A stretch of 64,000 nt of DNA from Thermogemmatispora sp042408965 (GTDB lineage: Bacteria; Chloroflexota; Ktedonobacteria; Ktedonobacterales; Ktedonobacteraceae). The stretch lies in contig JBHOQN010000072.1 of assembly GCA_042408965.1 (NCBI GenBank), positions 28,277-92,276 of the forward strand. Reading direction: 5' to 3'. A model generated the notes under the pieces. It had not been told where the DNA came from and ran no database searches. It saw only the letters and a list, made by a program, of their open reading frames with translations. This document shows positions 17,279 to 25,810 of this stretch, in pieces; position 1 is the stretch's first letter; every line of letters starts with the position of its first letter. Both the position numbers and the translations under genes were made by a program.

Positions 17279-17553
17279 CTGAGCGCATCGGTCCCTGACG
17301 AGACGCGATCTGGCCGCGCCGGCCACGCCTCCCTCTGAGATCAGGCGCCGCAGGGCACACGCGAATCAGCAGGACCCTCACCCATTTCGGCCAGAAACGT
17401 GCGTGATGAAGCACTATCGTGTATAGTTCAACATGGCGATAGCTTTTCGTCCGCTCGTCGACGGCGGCTGCCTGGTGGGCAGCGGGATTGCGTGGAAGCA
17501 CTATAATACGCTTAGAGCAAGGTGCCGGGCAATCGAGAGAAAAGGGGGCGAGC

Positions 17554-18036
17554 ATGCAATATACACCACGGAGAAAACGGCGCCGCGTGGCGCCTCAGGA
17601 GGGCGGCAGCCCCAACGTCACAGCAGCGGTCGGCCTGGGGGAGAGCGCCGGTCTGGCGCGCCTGCGGCGCGGCTCGCTTTTCACTCGCACGATCATCTGG
17701 GCCACGGGATTGATCTGCCTCTCCCTGCTGCTGGGCACCTTCGCTCAGGCCTGGTCGAACGATCGCCTGATGCAACAGGTGGCTCTCGCGCGTGCCCAGT
17801 ACCAGCAGGCCCTGGCCCGGCATACCACGCTGCAGAAACTTGTTGACTATTATAAGGACCCGTTCGTTATTGAAAGTGAAGCCCGCCAGCGCCTCGGCTA
17901 CGTACGTCCCGGCGAGCATCGCGTGGTCATCGTCAGCACCCCGCAGAATAGCCCGCCGCCGCGCTCTCCAGGCGCAGCGCAGCCAACTACGGGTGGTTTC
18001 TGGCAGGACTGGTGGAACGCCTTTTTCGGCAGCTAG
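17554..18036 (+). CDS. FtsB/DivIC-like septum formation initiator protein
   Basis: 160 residues from ATG 17554 with GGGGGCG upstream; the longer frame to 17488 has no ribosome site. A basic cytoplasmic N-terminus (YTPRRKRRRV) precedes one transmembrane helix (about 51-71) and a coiled-coil heptad region (about 75-115), ending in DPFVIESEARQRLGYVRPGE, the classical FtsB/DivIC C-terminal motif. The tail is Pro-rich and ends FFGS. FtsB-type proteins connect to FtsL and FtsQ at the divisome. A TATAAT -10 at 17502-17507 lies upstream; the -35 is poor. Confidence 0.85.
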   Translation: MQYTPRRKRRRVAPQEGGSPNVTAAVGLGESAGLARLRRGSLFTRTIIWATGLICLSLLLGTFAQAWSNDRLMQQVALARAQYQQALARHTTLQKLVDYYKDPFVIESEARQRLGYVRPGEHRVVIVSTPQNSPPPRSPGAAQPTTGGFWQDWWNAFFGS

Positions 18037-18109
18037 CGTTGCCACGGGTGACGCCCGGCTCCAGGCGCAGCTCTCACTGGTACATTAGTAATACGGCAGA
18101 CCGGCAAGC

Positions 18110-18139
18110 TTGACAGCAAACCTATAATAGAAATAGACT
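18110..18139 (+). promoter_or_regulatory. Promoter of the leader RNA
   Basis: TTGACA (18110-18115) with TAGACT (18134-18139) after an 18-base spacer. A TATAAT at 18123-18128 lies in the spacer and could serve a second, poorly supported -10. The start of transcription would be near 18146. Confidence 0.55.
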
Positions 18140-18145
18140 TACAAC

Positions 18146-18359
18146 AAGCTTGCAACATTGTTAGTGGTTTGAGGTAGACAACGTGAGACACGCAATGCCT
18201 GTCGTCCATGTGACCTACGATACCCTTATGATTATGCGGCTCCAGGTAGCCCTGGAGCTTCTTGGGTTTTGTCACAGGCCGATGCGTTTCGTGTCATAGC
18301 AGCCAGCATCTATCCAGAAGCGGAACGCATCACCGGCGTTCCGCTTCTCTCTTTTTTTA
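18146..18359 (+). ncRNA. Structured leader RNA or small RNA with terminator and antiterminator
   Basis: No gene lies in the 375 bases between 18037 and 18411. The RNA can form an outer stem GACACG (18187-18192)/CGTGTC (18290-18295), an inner stem GCCTGT (18197-18202)/ACAGGC (18274-18279) and an apical hairpin GCTCCAGG/CCTGGAGC. A perfect 13-bp Rho-independent terminator follows (18316-18348). The segment GATGCGTTTCG (18281-18291) can instead pair with CGGAACGCATC (18321-18331), 11 bp with one G-U, which would break both the outer stem and the terminator. This is the layout of an attenuator or riboswitch upstream of the C26 gene at 18412. A 6S-like RNA (similar size) is the alternative. Confidence 0.5.
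18316..18359 (+). terminator. Rho-independent terminator of the leader RNA
   Basis: AGAAGCGGAACGC (18316-18328) and GCGTTCCGCTTCT (18336-18348) make a perfect 13-bp stem with a 7-base loop, followed by CTCTTTTTTT. It ends about 50 bases before the C26 gene start. Confidence 0.85.
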
Positions 18360-18411
18360 TATCGCCCTTATCCAGCTTTGTTGAAATCTTTGTTGAAAGG
18401 CAGTAATCGGT

Positions 18412-19179
18412 ATGCGTCCAATCATCGGCATTCCCTGCCATCCGGCATACCGGCATGGCACGTATCGGCCGGTTTACGGCAACAACCGGGCGTATGTCCA
18501 TGCGGTAGAGGAGGCTGGCGGGGTCCCTGTGCTCATTCCCCAGATGCACGATCTCTCTGCTCTTGAAGCGTTACTCTCTCATCTGGACGGTCTCTTACTC
18601 CCCGGAGGTCAGGATCTACAACCTCAGCGCTACGGGGAGGAGCCGCATCCCAGGCTTGGCGATACCGATCCGGCGCTCGATGAGTTTGAGCTGACGCTGG
18701 CACACTGGGCACTGCAGGAAGACAAACCGATCCTGGGCATCTGCCGTGGCCTGCAACTGTTGAACGTGGCCCTGGGTGGCACACTCTACCAGGACCTGGA
18801 GACGCAATTTCCCCATAGCATGCGGCACCTGTACCTTGATCTCCCACGCACACAGGTGACGCATCGCGTCCTGGTTGAGCCTGACTCGCTGCTGGAGAAG
18901 CTCTGTGGCGAGCGCGAGTTCTGGGCAAACAGCATCCATCATCAAGCCGTGAAAGAGCCGGGCAAAGGTGTCTGCATTGCGGCACGCGCCGAGGATGGCG
19001 TGGTGGAGGCGATTGAGGTTCCGACGCAGCGCTTCGCAGTTGCGCTGCAGTGTCACCCCGAAGAGATCTATCAGCAGGTTCCCGCCTGCGCACGTCTCTT
19101 CGCGGCCTTCGTCAAAGCCTGCACGGCCGTGGAGGTGCCAGCAGAGGACGATCTGCGTCTGCCAGTCGGGGCGGCCTGA
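18412..19179 (+). CDS. Gamma-glutamyl-gamma-aminobutyrate hydrolase family protein (peptidase C26)
   Basis: 255 residues, full length for PuuD-like class I amidotransferase hydrolases. The nucleophile elbow GICRGLQLLN holds the catalytic Cys (about residue 110), and CHPEE near the C-terminus supplies His and Glu. MRPIIGIPCHPAYRHG at the start is also typical. The family cleaves gamma-glutamyl bonds in polyamine or folate metabolism. ATG at 18412 follows AAAGGCAG. Its transcript is preceded by a terminator-bearing structured leader (18146-18359), suggesting regulation by attenuation. It is not next to other putrescine genes. Confidence 0.9.
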   Translation: MRPIIGIPCHPAYRHGTYRPVYGNNRAYVHAVEEAGGVPVLIPQMHDLSALEALLSHLDGLLLPGGQDLQPQRYGEEPHPRLGDTDPALDEFELTLAHWALQEDKPILGICRGLQLLNVALGGTLYQDLETQFPHSMRHLYLDLPRTQVTHRVLVEPDSLLEKLCGEREFWANSIHHQAVKEPGKGVCIAARAEDGVVEAIEVPTQRFAVALQCHPEEIYQQVPACARLFAAFVKACTAVEVPAEDDLRLPVGAA

Positions 19180-19509
19180 AGGCTCTCACTCCCTGGCAGC
19201 CCCACACTCTCAGCGAGCCGGCCCGTGGCGACCTCCTCAAGGAGGCCCGCCGGGGGTCGGCTCGTTCGTTCGTTCGTTCGCTCCTCTGCTCTGGCCCACT
19301 CATCCCATATGCCGCCTTGTAGTATAATGATGGCCAGAGCGGCAGGTCCTCTTTGCTCCGGACCGCTGCTCGCCTGTCTGTCGAGCAGACGCTCACACAG
19401 CGCACGGTCCCCACTGCACGTGTAGCCCGGCCCTGCAGGGCGCCCTGGGTCGGTCCGGTCTAACTGGTCGATCGAGGTGAGGATACGGCAACACGAAGGA
19501 TACTGAACG
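19180..19509. other. Intergenic region with a (CGTT)4 repeat and a promoter -10
   Basis: 330 bases without a gene. A tetranucleotide run CGTT x4 lies at 19263-19278, and a consensus TATAAT at 19323-19328 faces the histidine kinase gene at 19510. A convincing -35 was not found at the right distance. The hairpin ACCTCCTCAAGGAGGCC lies upstream of the repeat and could terminate the preceding gene. Confidence 0.45.
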
Positions 19510-20772
19510 ATGACAGAGCGCACGCAACAAGAGAGCCAGCAGGATCACGCTCCTGTGGCAAGCGAGGGCCAGGCCTCCTCGCTGCTCGGCAGCAACCGCG
19601 ACCTGGCGATTCTCTATGCCATCGCAGGCCACCTGAATCGCAAGGTTGATGTGCACGAGGCGCTGCAGGAGGTGCTTGCGCAGGTGACGCGCCTGCTCGG
19701 CCTGCAGACCGGCTGGGTCTGGCTGCTCAATGAGCAGGGAGAAACCTACCTGGCGGCGGCACAGACGCTGCCTCCCTATCTGGCCGATCATCCGGAGCGG
19801 ATGACCGGTAGCTGTCTCTGTCTGGACACCTTCCTGGGCGGCGATCTGGCAGAGGCCGCCAACATCAATGTCCTGCGCTGCAGTCGCCTGAAGAACGCCG
19901 AGCGCGAGGGCGACCCCACTTCGTGGGGTCTGCGCTTCCACGCCAGCATTCCCATCCACGCCGGCGATACCCTGCTCGGCGTGCTCAACGTCGCCAGCGA
20001 GGACTGGCGCGAGCTGCACTCCCTGGAACTGCAGCTCCTGCACATCATCGGCGACCAGATCGGGCTGGCCATCCAGCGGGCGCGCCTCTCGGCGGAGCAG
20101 ACGCGCAGCGCGGCGCGCATTGCCACGATCGAGGAACGCAATCGCCTGGCACGCGAGATCCACGATACGCTGGCCCAGGGGCTGGCCGCGATTGCTCTGC
20201 AACTGGAGACAGCCGATGCCCTGGTGCTGCAGCGGCCTGAACGCGCTCAGATGGCGATCCGTCGCGCTCTGGATCTGGCACGCAGCAACCTCGAGGAGGC
20301 CCGCCGCTCGGTCATGGACCTGCGCGCCGCCCCGCTGCAGGGCCACACGCTCCCCGAAGCCCTCGCGCTGCTGGTGAAGCGCACACGCGCTGAGACGGGG
20401 ACCCGCCTCGGCTATCACTATGAGTCCGCGCGCGCAACCTTCCCTACGCTCTCGCCGCACGTCGAGGCCGGCCTCTATCGCATCGCCCAGGAGGCCCTGA
20501 CGAACGCCATCAAGCACGCCTGCGCTCAACAGATCACTCTCACCCTGACGGTACAGGCCGGCGGAGTGCTGCTCGAGGTGCAGGACGACGGCTGTGGCTT
20601 CGATCCCGAACACGCCCCAGACTACCTGCGCGAGGGCCACTTCGGGCTGGCTGGCATGAGCGAGCGCGCCCGGCTCCTCGGCGCGCAGATCACCATCGAG
20701 AGCCTGCCGGGCGAGGGCACTTCCATTAGCGTCTGCGTCCCCTACGAGGAGGAAAGGTCTGAGCCGCTATGA
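19510..20772 (+). CDS. GAF-domain sensor histidine kinase, NarL type
   Basis: 420 residues, no membrane segment. A GAF domain (about 35-185; SIPIHAGDTLLGVLNVAS, LHIIGDQIGLAIQRARL) precedes a HisKA_3 dimerisation region with the phosphoacceptor His218 in LAREIHDTLAQGL, then an HATPase domain: N-box EALTNAIKHA, DDGCGFDP and GHFGLAGMSERARLLG. Cytosolic GAF kinases sense small ligands or redox state. The stop overlaps the ATG of the response regulator (ATGA), so the pair is translated together. Ligand unknown. Confidence 0.92.
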   Translation: MTERTQQESQQDHAPVASEGQASSLLGSNRDLAILYAIAGHLNRKVDVHEALQEVLAQVTRLLGLQTGWVWLLNEQGETYLAAAQTLPPYLADHPERMTGSCLCLDTFLGGDLAEAANINVLRCSRLKNAEREGDPTSWGLRFHASIPIHAGDTLLGVLNVASEDWRELHSLELQLLHIIGDQIGLAIQRARLSAEQTRSAARIATIEERNRLAREIHDTLAQGLAAIALQLETADALVLQRPERAQMAIRRALDLARSNLEEARRSVMDLRAAPLQGHTLPEALALLVKRTRAETGTRLGYHYESARATFPTLSPHVEAGLYRIAQEALTNAIKHACAQQITLTLTVQAGGVLLEVQDDGCGFDPEHAPDYLREGHFGLAGMSERARLLGAQITIESLPGEGTSISVCVPYEEERSEPL

Positions 20773-21443
20773 CTCGCATTTTGCTCGCTGATGACCATCC
20801 GATTGTACGCGAAGGGCTGCGCGCTGTGCTGGAGACGCAGCCCGACTTTGAGGTGGTCGCTGAGGCCGCCAACGGCCAGGAAACCCTGGAGCGCGCCAGA
20901 GAGACGCTGCCTGATATCATCCTGCTCGATCTCGAGATGCCCATACTGGACGGTGTTGAAGCGATTCGCCGGCTGCGCGATCTGGAGCCAGTACCACGGG
21001 TGATCGTCTTTACGGCCTTCGATAACGATGAACGCATCATCCACGCGGTGCGCGCTGGCGCTAACGGCTATCTGTTGAAAGGGGCCCCGCGCGAGGAGAT
21101 TTTTAAGGCCATCCGCGTGACGATGGAGGGCGGCTCGTTGCTACAGCCTGTGGTGGCCTCTAAATTGCTGCGCCATATGGGCCAGCAGCGCGGCGGCTCC
21201 TCCCTGGTCTACCACAACGAGCAGGGCGCACTCTACGAATCCCTGACGGAGCGCGAGCTGGAGGTACTGAAGCTGCTGGCCCAGGGCATGCCCAATAAGG
21301 AGATCGCGGCCCATCTCGTCATCAGCGAGCGAACGGCTAAATTCCACGTCAGCTCGATCATGAGCAAGCTCGGCGCAACCAATCGAACAGAGGCAGTCTC
21401 CCTGGCGGCACAGCGCGGCCTGATCACCCTTCAGGGGAGCTAG
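20769..21443 (+). CDS. NarL/LuxR-family response regulator
   Basis: 224 residues. A receiver domain (1-120) with acidic pocket DD8-9, phosphoacceptor Asp54 in ILLDLEMP and a conserved Lys in LLKGAPREE; a linker; then a LuxR-type helix-turn-helix (about 155-215; LTERELEVLKLLAQGMPNKEIA, VSSIMSKLGATNRTEAV). It overlaps the kinase gene by 4 bases, a cognate pair. A terminator lies downstream. Target genes cannot be inferred. Confidence 0.95.
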   Translation: MTRILLADDHPIVREGLRAVLETQPDFEVVAEAANGQETLERARETLPDIILLDLEMPILDGVEAIRRLRDLEPVPRVIVFTAFDNDERIIHAVRAGANGYLLKGAPREEIFKAIRVTMEGGSLLQPVVASKLLRHMGQQRGGSSLVYHNEQGALYESLTERELEVLKLLAQGMPNKEIAAHLVISERTAKFHVSSIMSKLGATNRTEAVSLAAQRGLITLQGS

Positions 21444-21476
21444 GCGGTCCGCTCGCTCCCGCCGGACAGGGGAAGG

Positions 21477-21510
21477 AGGAGCGGAGCAACGTGCTGTACG
21501 CTCCTCTTTT
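21477..21510 (+). terminator. Rho-independent terminator after the two-component genes
   Basis: AGGAGCG (21477-21483) and CGCTCCT (21499-21505) form a 7-bp stem with a 15-base loop, followed by CTTTT. An additional larger, imperfect purine-pyrimidine stem surrounds it. Confidence 0.7.
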
Positions 21511-21533
21511 CCATCTCCTTCCTCCCCTCTCCA

Positions 21534-22985
21534 CTAGCCGAGGGCCACCTGATCAATGTAGACGGTCTTCCATTGAGTGAAGAACTCACGCGCTGCCTTG
21601 CCCTGCTCGCGGGAACCAGAAGAACTCTCCTTCATGCCGCCAAAGGGGACCTGAAACTCGAGACCGGCCGACTCCTGATTGATCTTGACTACCCCGGCCT
21701 GGATCTCAGAGGCGAAGCGCAGCGCCAGCGAGAGGTTAGTGGTAAACAGGCTGGCCGAGAGGCCAAAGGGTGTGGCATTGGCCAGGGCCACCGCCTCCTC
21801 AAAGGAGGCGGCAGGCAGGAGGGCAGCCACTGGCCCAAAAATCTCCTCGCGCGCAACGCGGCTCTGCGCAGCGAGATCCGTCACCACGGTGGGCTGCACA
21901 TAGTAGCCCTCGCCGGCCACAGTGACACACTCGCCGCCTGCTACGAAGCGTCCCCCTTCGGCGCGGCCAAGCTGCAGATAGCCTCTCACAGTGGCGAGCT
22001 GCTCCTGAGAGACCAGTGGCCCAACCTTCGTATCGGCCTCCAGGGGATCGCCGAGCTTCCAGCTCTGCGCCAGAGCGGCGAGGCGCTCCTGAAACTCGCC
22101 CAGGATGGGCTGCTCGACGATCACCCTGCTGGTGGCGGTGCACTTCTGGCCAGCGCTGAGGAAGGCCCCACGTGCTACCTGCTCAACCGCCAGATCGAGG
22201 TTGGCGTCGGCCAGCACGACCGCCGGATTCTTGCCGCCCATCTCTAGCTGGAGCTTCTTGCCGTGCTCGCTGGCCCTGAACTGCAGCGCACGCCCGACGG
22301 CGTTGGAGCCGGTGAAGGTGATAGCATCGACCGCCTCGTGTGTAACGAGCACATCGCCCACCTCTGAGCCTTTGCCCAGCACAAGGTTGAGCACGCCCGC
22401 CGGGAGACCGGCATCGAGGAGCGCCTGCAGGAAGTGAACCGCTGTCAGTGGAACCAGCTCAGCCGGCTTCCAGACGACGGTATTGCCATAGGCCAGCGCG
22501 GGCGCGATCTTCCAGGCCGGAATGGCGATGGGAAAGTTCCAGGGTGTGATGACGCTGACCACGCCCAGTGGCTCGCGCCGCGCATAGAGGAAGGTCAGAC
22601 GGGAGCTGCTGGGATAGGTCTCGCCATCTGGCTCCAGGGTCTGAGCAGCGTAGTAGCGCAGAATGGAGACCGCGCGCCGCGTCTCGCCGATCCCCTCGGC
22701 CAGGGTCTTGCCCTCCTCGCGCGTGAGATCGCGGCCAACCGCCTCGGCGCGCTGCTCCAGCAGATCAGCGGCCCGGCGCAGAATCTCGCCGCGCATCGGG
22801 GCCGGCGTCGCTCTCCAGGCAGGGAAAGCGGCCCGCGCCGCCCGTAGCGCCTCGCCAGCCAGGGCGGCATCGGCCAGCGAGACTCGCGCCAGGATCTCCT
22901 GCGGATGAGCCGGATTGAGATCATCGCTGAGGCGCACGCCATCGCGCCATGTACCATCGATGTATGAGCGGAGTTCGGCTGTCAT
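21534..22985 (-). CDS. Aldehyde dehydrogenase, probably 2,5-dioxovalerate (alpha-ketoglutarate semialdehyde) dehydrogenase
   Basis: 483 residues with full ALDH motifs: TPWNFPIAIPAWKI, FTGSNAVGRAL, base Glu in LEMGGKNP and catalytic Cys in SAGQKCTATSR. Its C-terminus (PFGGMKESSSGSREQGKAAREFFTQWKTVY) resembles the KGSA dehydrogenases of pentose oxidation. The assignment rests on the gene just upstream on the same strand, 82 bases away, which looks like a 2-keto-3-deoxy-arabinonate dehydratase: that enzyme makes alpha-ketoglutarate semialdehyde, this one would oxidise it to 2-oxoglutarate. The sugar dehydrogenase and lactonase steps are not in this window. Confidence 0.82.
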   Translation of the reverse strand: MTAELRSYIDGTWRDGVRLSDDLNPAHPQEILARVSLADAALAGEALRAARAAFPAWRATPAPMRGEILRRAADLLEQRAEAVGRDLTREEGKTLAEGIGETRRAVSILRYYAAQTLEPDGETYPSSSRLTFLYARREPLGVVSVITPWNFPIAIPAWKIAPALAYGNTVVWKPAELVPLTAVHFLQALLDAGLPAGVLNLVLGKGSEVGDVLVTHEAVDAITFTGSNAVGRALQFRASEHGKKLQLEMGGKNPAVVLADANLDLAVEQVARGAFLSAGQKCTATSRVIVEQPILGEFQERLAALAQSWKLGDPLEADTKVGPLVSQEQLATVRGYLQLGRAEGGRFVAGGECVTVAGEGYYVQPTVVTDLAAQSRVAREEIFGPVAALLPAASFEEAVALANATPFGLSASLFTTNLSLALRFASEIQAGVVKINQESAGLEFQVPFGGMKESSSGSREQGKAAREFFTQWKTVYIDQVALG

Positions 22986-23067
22986 TGGTCATTCTCCTTG
23001 AGAGAAGAGGTGAACGGTTCAGCAACCATCGTGATGTACGCGCCGCACATGGGTCATCCTCCTTTCT

Positions 23068-23955
23068 TTAAGGAAGAGCAGAGGGATGCAGGGCCTGCTT
23101 GCCCCGTACGACAGGATTGCGCAGGGTGCCAAGGCCGGTGATATTGATGCTCACGACATCACCAGCCTGCAGGCTGAAGGGCGGCGCAGGCACCACACCG
23201 GTGCCTGTACAGAGCAGGACGCCGGCCGGGAAGTCATCCTCGCGGAAGAGATAGGCCACCAGCTCCGCCAGCCGGCGCCTCAGCTCGCCGGTGGTCGTCT
23301 GGCCCTCCCAGCAGGGCAGGCCACCCCGTTCGATGGTCATCTGGATGCGCAGGGCGTAGGGATCGGCGATCTCCCAGGCGGGAACGATGGCCGGCCCGAG
23401 GGCACAGCTACCAGCATACACCTTGGCCTGCGGCAGGTAGAGCGGGTTCTCGCCCTCAATACTGCGCGAGCTGACGTCGTTCCCTACCGTGTAGCCAACG
23501 ATCTCTGCATGGGCATTGATGACCAGGGTCAGCTCTGGCTCCGGCACATCCCAGGTGGAGTCGGCGCGCACGACGATGGGAGCATCGGGACCAGCGACCC
23601 GGCGCGCGCTGGCCTTGAAGAAGAGCTCGGGGCGCGGCGCGGTGTAGACGCGCGCATAGATGTCGGGGGTTGCGCTCTCCTCGCGGCGCGCTTCCTCGGA
23701 GCGCTTGTAGGTGACGCCCGCCGCCCAGACCTCGCTCTCTCCGTCGATGGGCGCCAACCAGGATGAGACTGGCTCTGGCACCCGTTCGCCCCGCTCAAGC
23801 GCTTCCTCCAGGAGGAGGCGCACCTCGGCGCCGGAGAGCTGCCAGAGATCGCAGAGACGCAGCTCTGCCTCAGGCAACGAGCACATCACGCCCGGCGTGC
23901 TCATCACACCCACACGCACCCGCCCGCTCGCGGAGCGGTAACGAACGATCTGCAT
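23068..23955 (-). CDS. 2-dehydro-3-deoxy-D-arabinonate dehydratase-like FAH-family protein
   Basis: 295 residues from ATG 23955; the AAGGAGGAGCC ribosome site lies inside the longer frame, so the start at 23979 is rejected. The C-terminal FAH fold is clear, with metal-binding residues in SRSIEGENPLYLPQAKVY and PGxGTGVV-like endings. AAGVTYKRSEEAR, ARVYTAPRPELFFKA and DSTWDVPEPEL are characteristic of 2-keto-3-deoxyarabinonate dehydratases (as in Sulfolobus KdaD). Product alpha-ketoglutarate semialdehyde would feed the adjacent dehydrogenase. A generic FAH hydrolase is the alternative. Confidence 0.8.
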   Translation of the reverse strand: MQIVRYRSASGRVRVGVMSTPGVMCSLPEAELRLCDLWQLSGAEVRLLLEEALERGERVPEPVSSWLAPIDGESEVWAAGVTYKRSEEARREESATPDIYARVYTAPRPELFFKASARRVAGPDAPIVVRADSTWDVPEPELTLVINAHAEIVGYTVGNDVSSRSIEGENPLYLPQAKVYAGSCALGPAIVPAWEIADPYALRIQMTIERGGLPCWEGQTTTGELRRRLAELVAYLFREDDFPAGVLLCTGTGVVPAPPFSLQAGDVVSINITGLGTLRNPVVRGKQALHPSALP

Positions 23956-24172
23956 TGGCTCCTCCTTGCTGCTGTCCATAACGCGACGCTCTTCCTACCA
24001 TATAGTCGCGCACGCCGCACCCTGTCAACCTCGCTTCCTCCAGGCTCGCCACAAGACTCAGCCGCCTCTCGCCCTTTTCTGGTACCTGGCGTTACCTCGC
24101 ACCGCAGCAATCGTCAGTATTTATGACTATCTGTCAGCACGAATAACTAGACCAGAGGGGCAACAGAGGGCC

Positions 24173-25456
24173 ATGGAGTTCTCACCATCCGCAGAGCAGA
24201 ATCCGCATGGATTGAGCACACACGCGCTCTCTCCAAGCAGCGGCATAACAGAGGCAAGCCAGCCCTCTGCTGGCGAGCCGGCCACCAACCTGAGCGGCGC
24301 CAGGCTGGTGAATCCCTGGCAGCCCTGGGTCCGCGCCGCCCGGCAGGCGCTGTCACCTTTCCTTGTCAGCCATATCATTTTTCTTGCACTCACCTATCTG
24401 GCGATTCTCTTCAAGCTTGGCAATTTCTCGCTGAACAGGCTCAGCCCGCTCACCTTCATCCATAGCTGGGAGCGCTGGGACACGACACATTATCTGACGA
24501 TCGCCACCCAGGGCTACGACGTCTGGTGGCGAACGGCCTTCTTCCCGCTCTACCCACTGCTGGAAGGCGCCGGCGCGCGCCTGGTCGGCCATCCCTTTCT
24601 CGTCGGGCTGCTGCTTTCTAATCTGGCCACCTTCGGACTGCTGATGGTGCTCTACCGTCTGGTGGAGGAAGATCTCGAGGTGGCCACAGCCAGGCGGGCC
24701 GTGCTCTACCTCAGCGTTTTTCCGGCGGCCTTTTTCCTCGCTGCCGCCTACAACGAAGCGCTCTTCATCCTGCTGGCCCTGCTGAGCTTCTACTTCATGC
24801 GCCGCGGCCGCTGGTGGCTGGCCGGGTTGATGGCGCTGCTGGCGAGCCTGACGCGCTCCGCTGGCATTGTGCTGGTTCTGCCTTTCTGCTACGAATACCT
24901 GCGCCAGCGCGAGTTCAAGCTGAGCGCGCTGCGGCTCGATGCCCTGGCCGTTGCGGGCGCGCCGCTGGGCATCGGCCTCTTTGCCCTCTACTGCGCCTCT
25001 CGCTTTCACAATCCGCTGACCTTCTCTCTGGCTCAGCAGCGCTGGCAGCGCTTTGCGGGACCGCCCTGGAGCGGCCTTGTCAGCGACGTGTACATGATTT
25101 TCCACGCCGGTCCGACCTCCTTCACTGGCGTCCACGACCTCCTCGACCTGGGAGCCGTGCTCTTCATTCTGGCGCTGGTCGTCGCCGGCTGGATCGGCCC
25201 CTGGCGCTTTCCGCGCTCCCTCCGCGCCTACAGCGTCTACGCCACAGGTTTCCTGCTCTTCTACCTGCTGCTCTCCTCACACGATCTCTGGCCGCTGCAA
25301 TCGATGACGCGCTGCATGCTGGAGGTGGTGCCGGCCTTTGTGGTGCTCGCCGTCATGGGCAGGCGCGAAGAGGTGCATCTGAACTACCTGGTGATCTCGA
25401 CAACGCTGCTGGCCTTCCTGCTACTGCAATTTCTCACAGGAGGCTGGATCGTCTGA
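24173..25456 (+). CDS. PIG-V-type mannosyltransferase-like membrane protein
   Basis: 427 residues from the ATG at 24173 after GAGGG; the upstream frame to 23966 is probably untranslated. A hydrophilic N-terminus of about 60 residues precedes around ten transmembrane helices. Motifs WERWDTTHYLTIATQGY and AFFPLYPLLEGAGARL match PIG-V/GPI mannosyltransferase-II-like proteins, with an early acidic loop (WD) as catalytic candidate. The likely donor is polyprenyl-phosphate mannose and the acceptor is unknown. No other envelope glycan gene is adjacent. Confidence 0.78.
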   Translation: MEFSPSAEQNPHGLSTHALSPSSGITEASQPSAGEPATNLSGARLVNPWQPWVRAARQALSPFLVSHIIFLALTYLAILFKLGNFSLNRLSPLTFIHSWERWDTTHYLTIATQGYDVWWRTAFFPLYPLLEGAGARLVGHPFLVGLLLSNLATFGLLMVLYRLVEEDLEVATARRAVLYLSVFPAAFFLAAAYNEALFILLALLSFYFMRRGRWWLAGLMALLASLTRSAGIVLVLPFCYEYLRQREFKLSALRLDALAVAGAPLGIGLFALYCASRFHNPLTFSLAQQRWQRFAGPPWSGLVSDVYMIFHAGPTSFTGVHDLLDLGAVLFILALVVAGWIGPWRFPRSLRAYSVYATGFLLFYLLLSSHDLWPLQSMTRCMLEVVPAFVVLAVMGRREEVHLNYLVISTTLLAFLLLQFLTGGWIV

Positions 25457-25810
25457 GGCGCCTCCCTCCAGGTGGCGAGAGCGCGCGACGCACAGGATCG
25501 TACCACCGGCGGCCGCTTGACAGCCAGGGGAGAAATGCGTATCCTGAGAGCGGCCCGCCGCTCCCGCCACGGCCGTTGCCTCCATCCGCAGGCCGGAGCG
25601 GGGAAAGGAGCGCGCGACCGAAGACCGCAGCCTGCAGAGCGGCCCGCCGGTCATAGAAGGCCAGCGTGTCCCTCCGTCGTCGGCTGGCTGGCAGACTGCA
25701 CAGCGCAAGCAACGCGCGCGAATGAGGCGCCTCTCTGCAGGCCAGCCCTGGCAGAGAGCAGCGCATCGTGGATGAGATGAGTCACAAGCCCAGGTCCGGA
25801 GAAGCAGTCG
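25457..25810. other. Intergenic region with a plus-strand promoter
   Basis: 354 bases. TTGACA (25517-25522) and TATCCT (25540-25545) with a 17-base spacer face the methyltransferase gene and would give a leader of roughly 260 bases. The leader is GC-rich with repeated GGCCCGCCG-type stems; no riboswitch class was recognised. Confidence 0.45.

Noticed and set aside
18123..18128. TATAAT directly after TTGACA at 18110
   Set aside because: The spacer would be 7 bases, too short for one promoter; the pair with TAGACT (18 bases) fits better.
23955..23979. Longer start for the KDA dehydratase-like protein
   Set aside because: The ribosome site AAGGAGGAGCC lies within these codons, so the ATG at 23955 is used.
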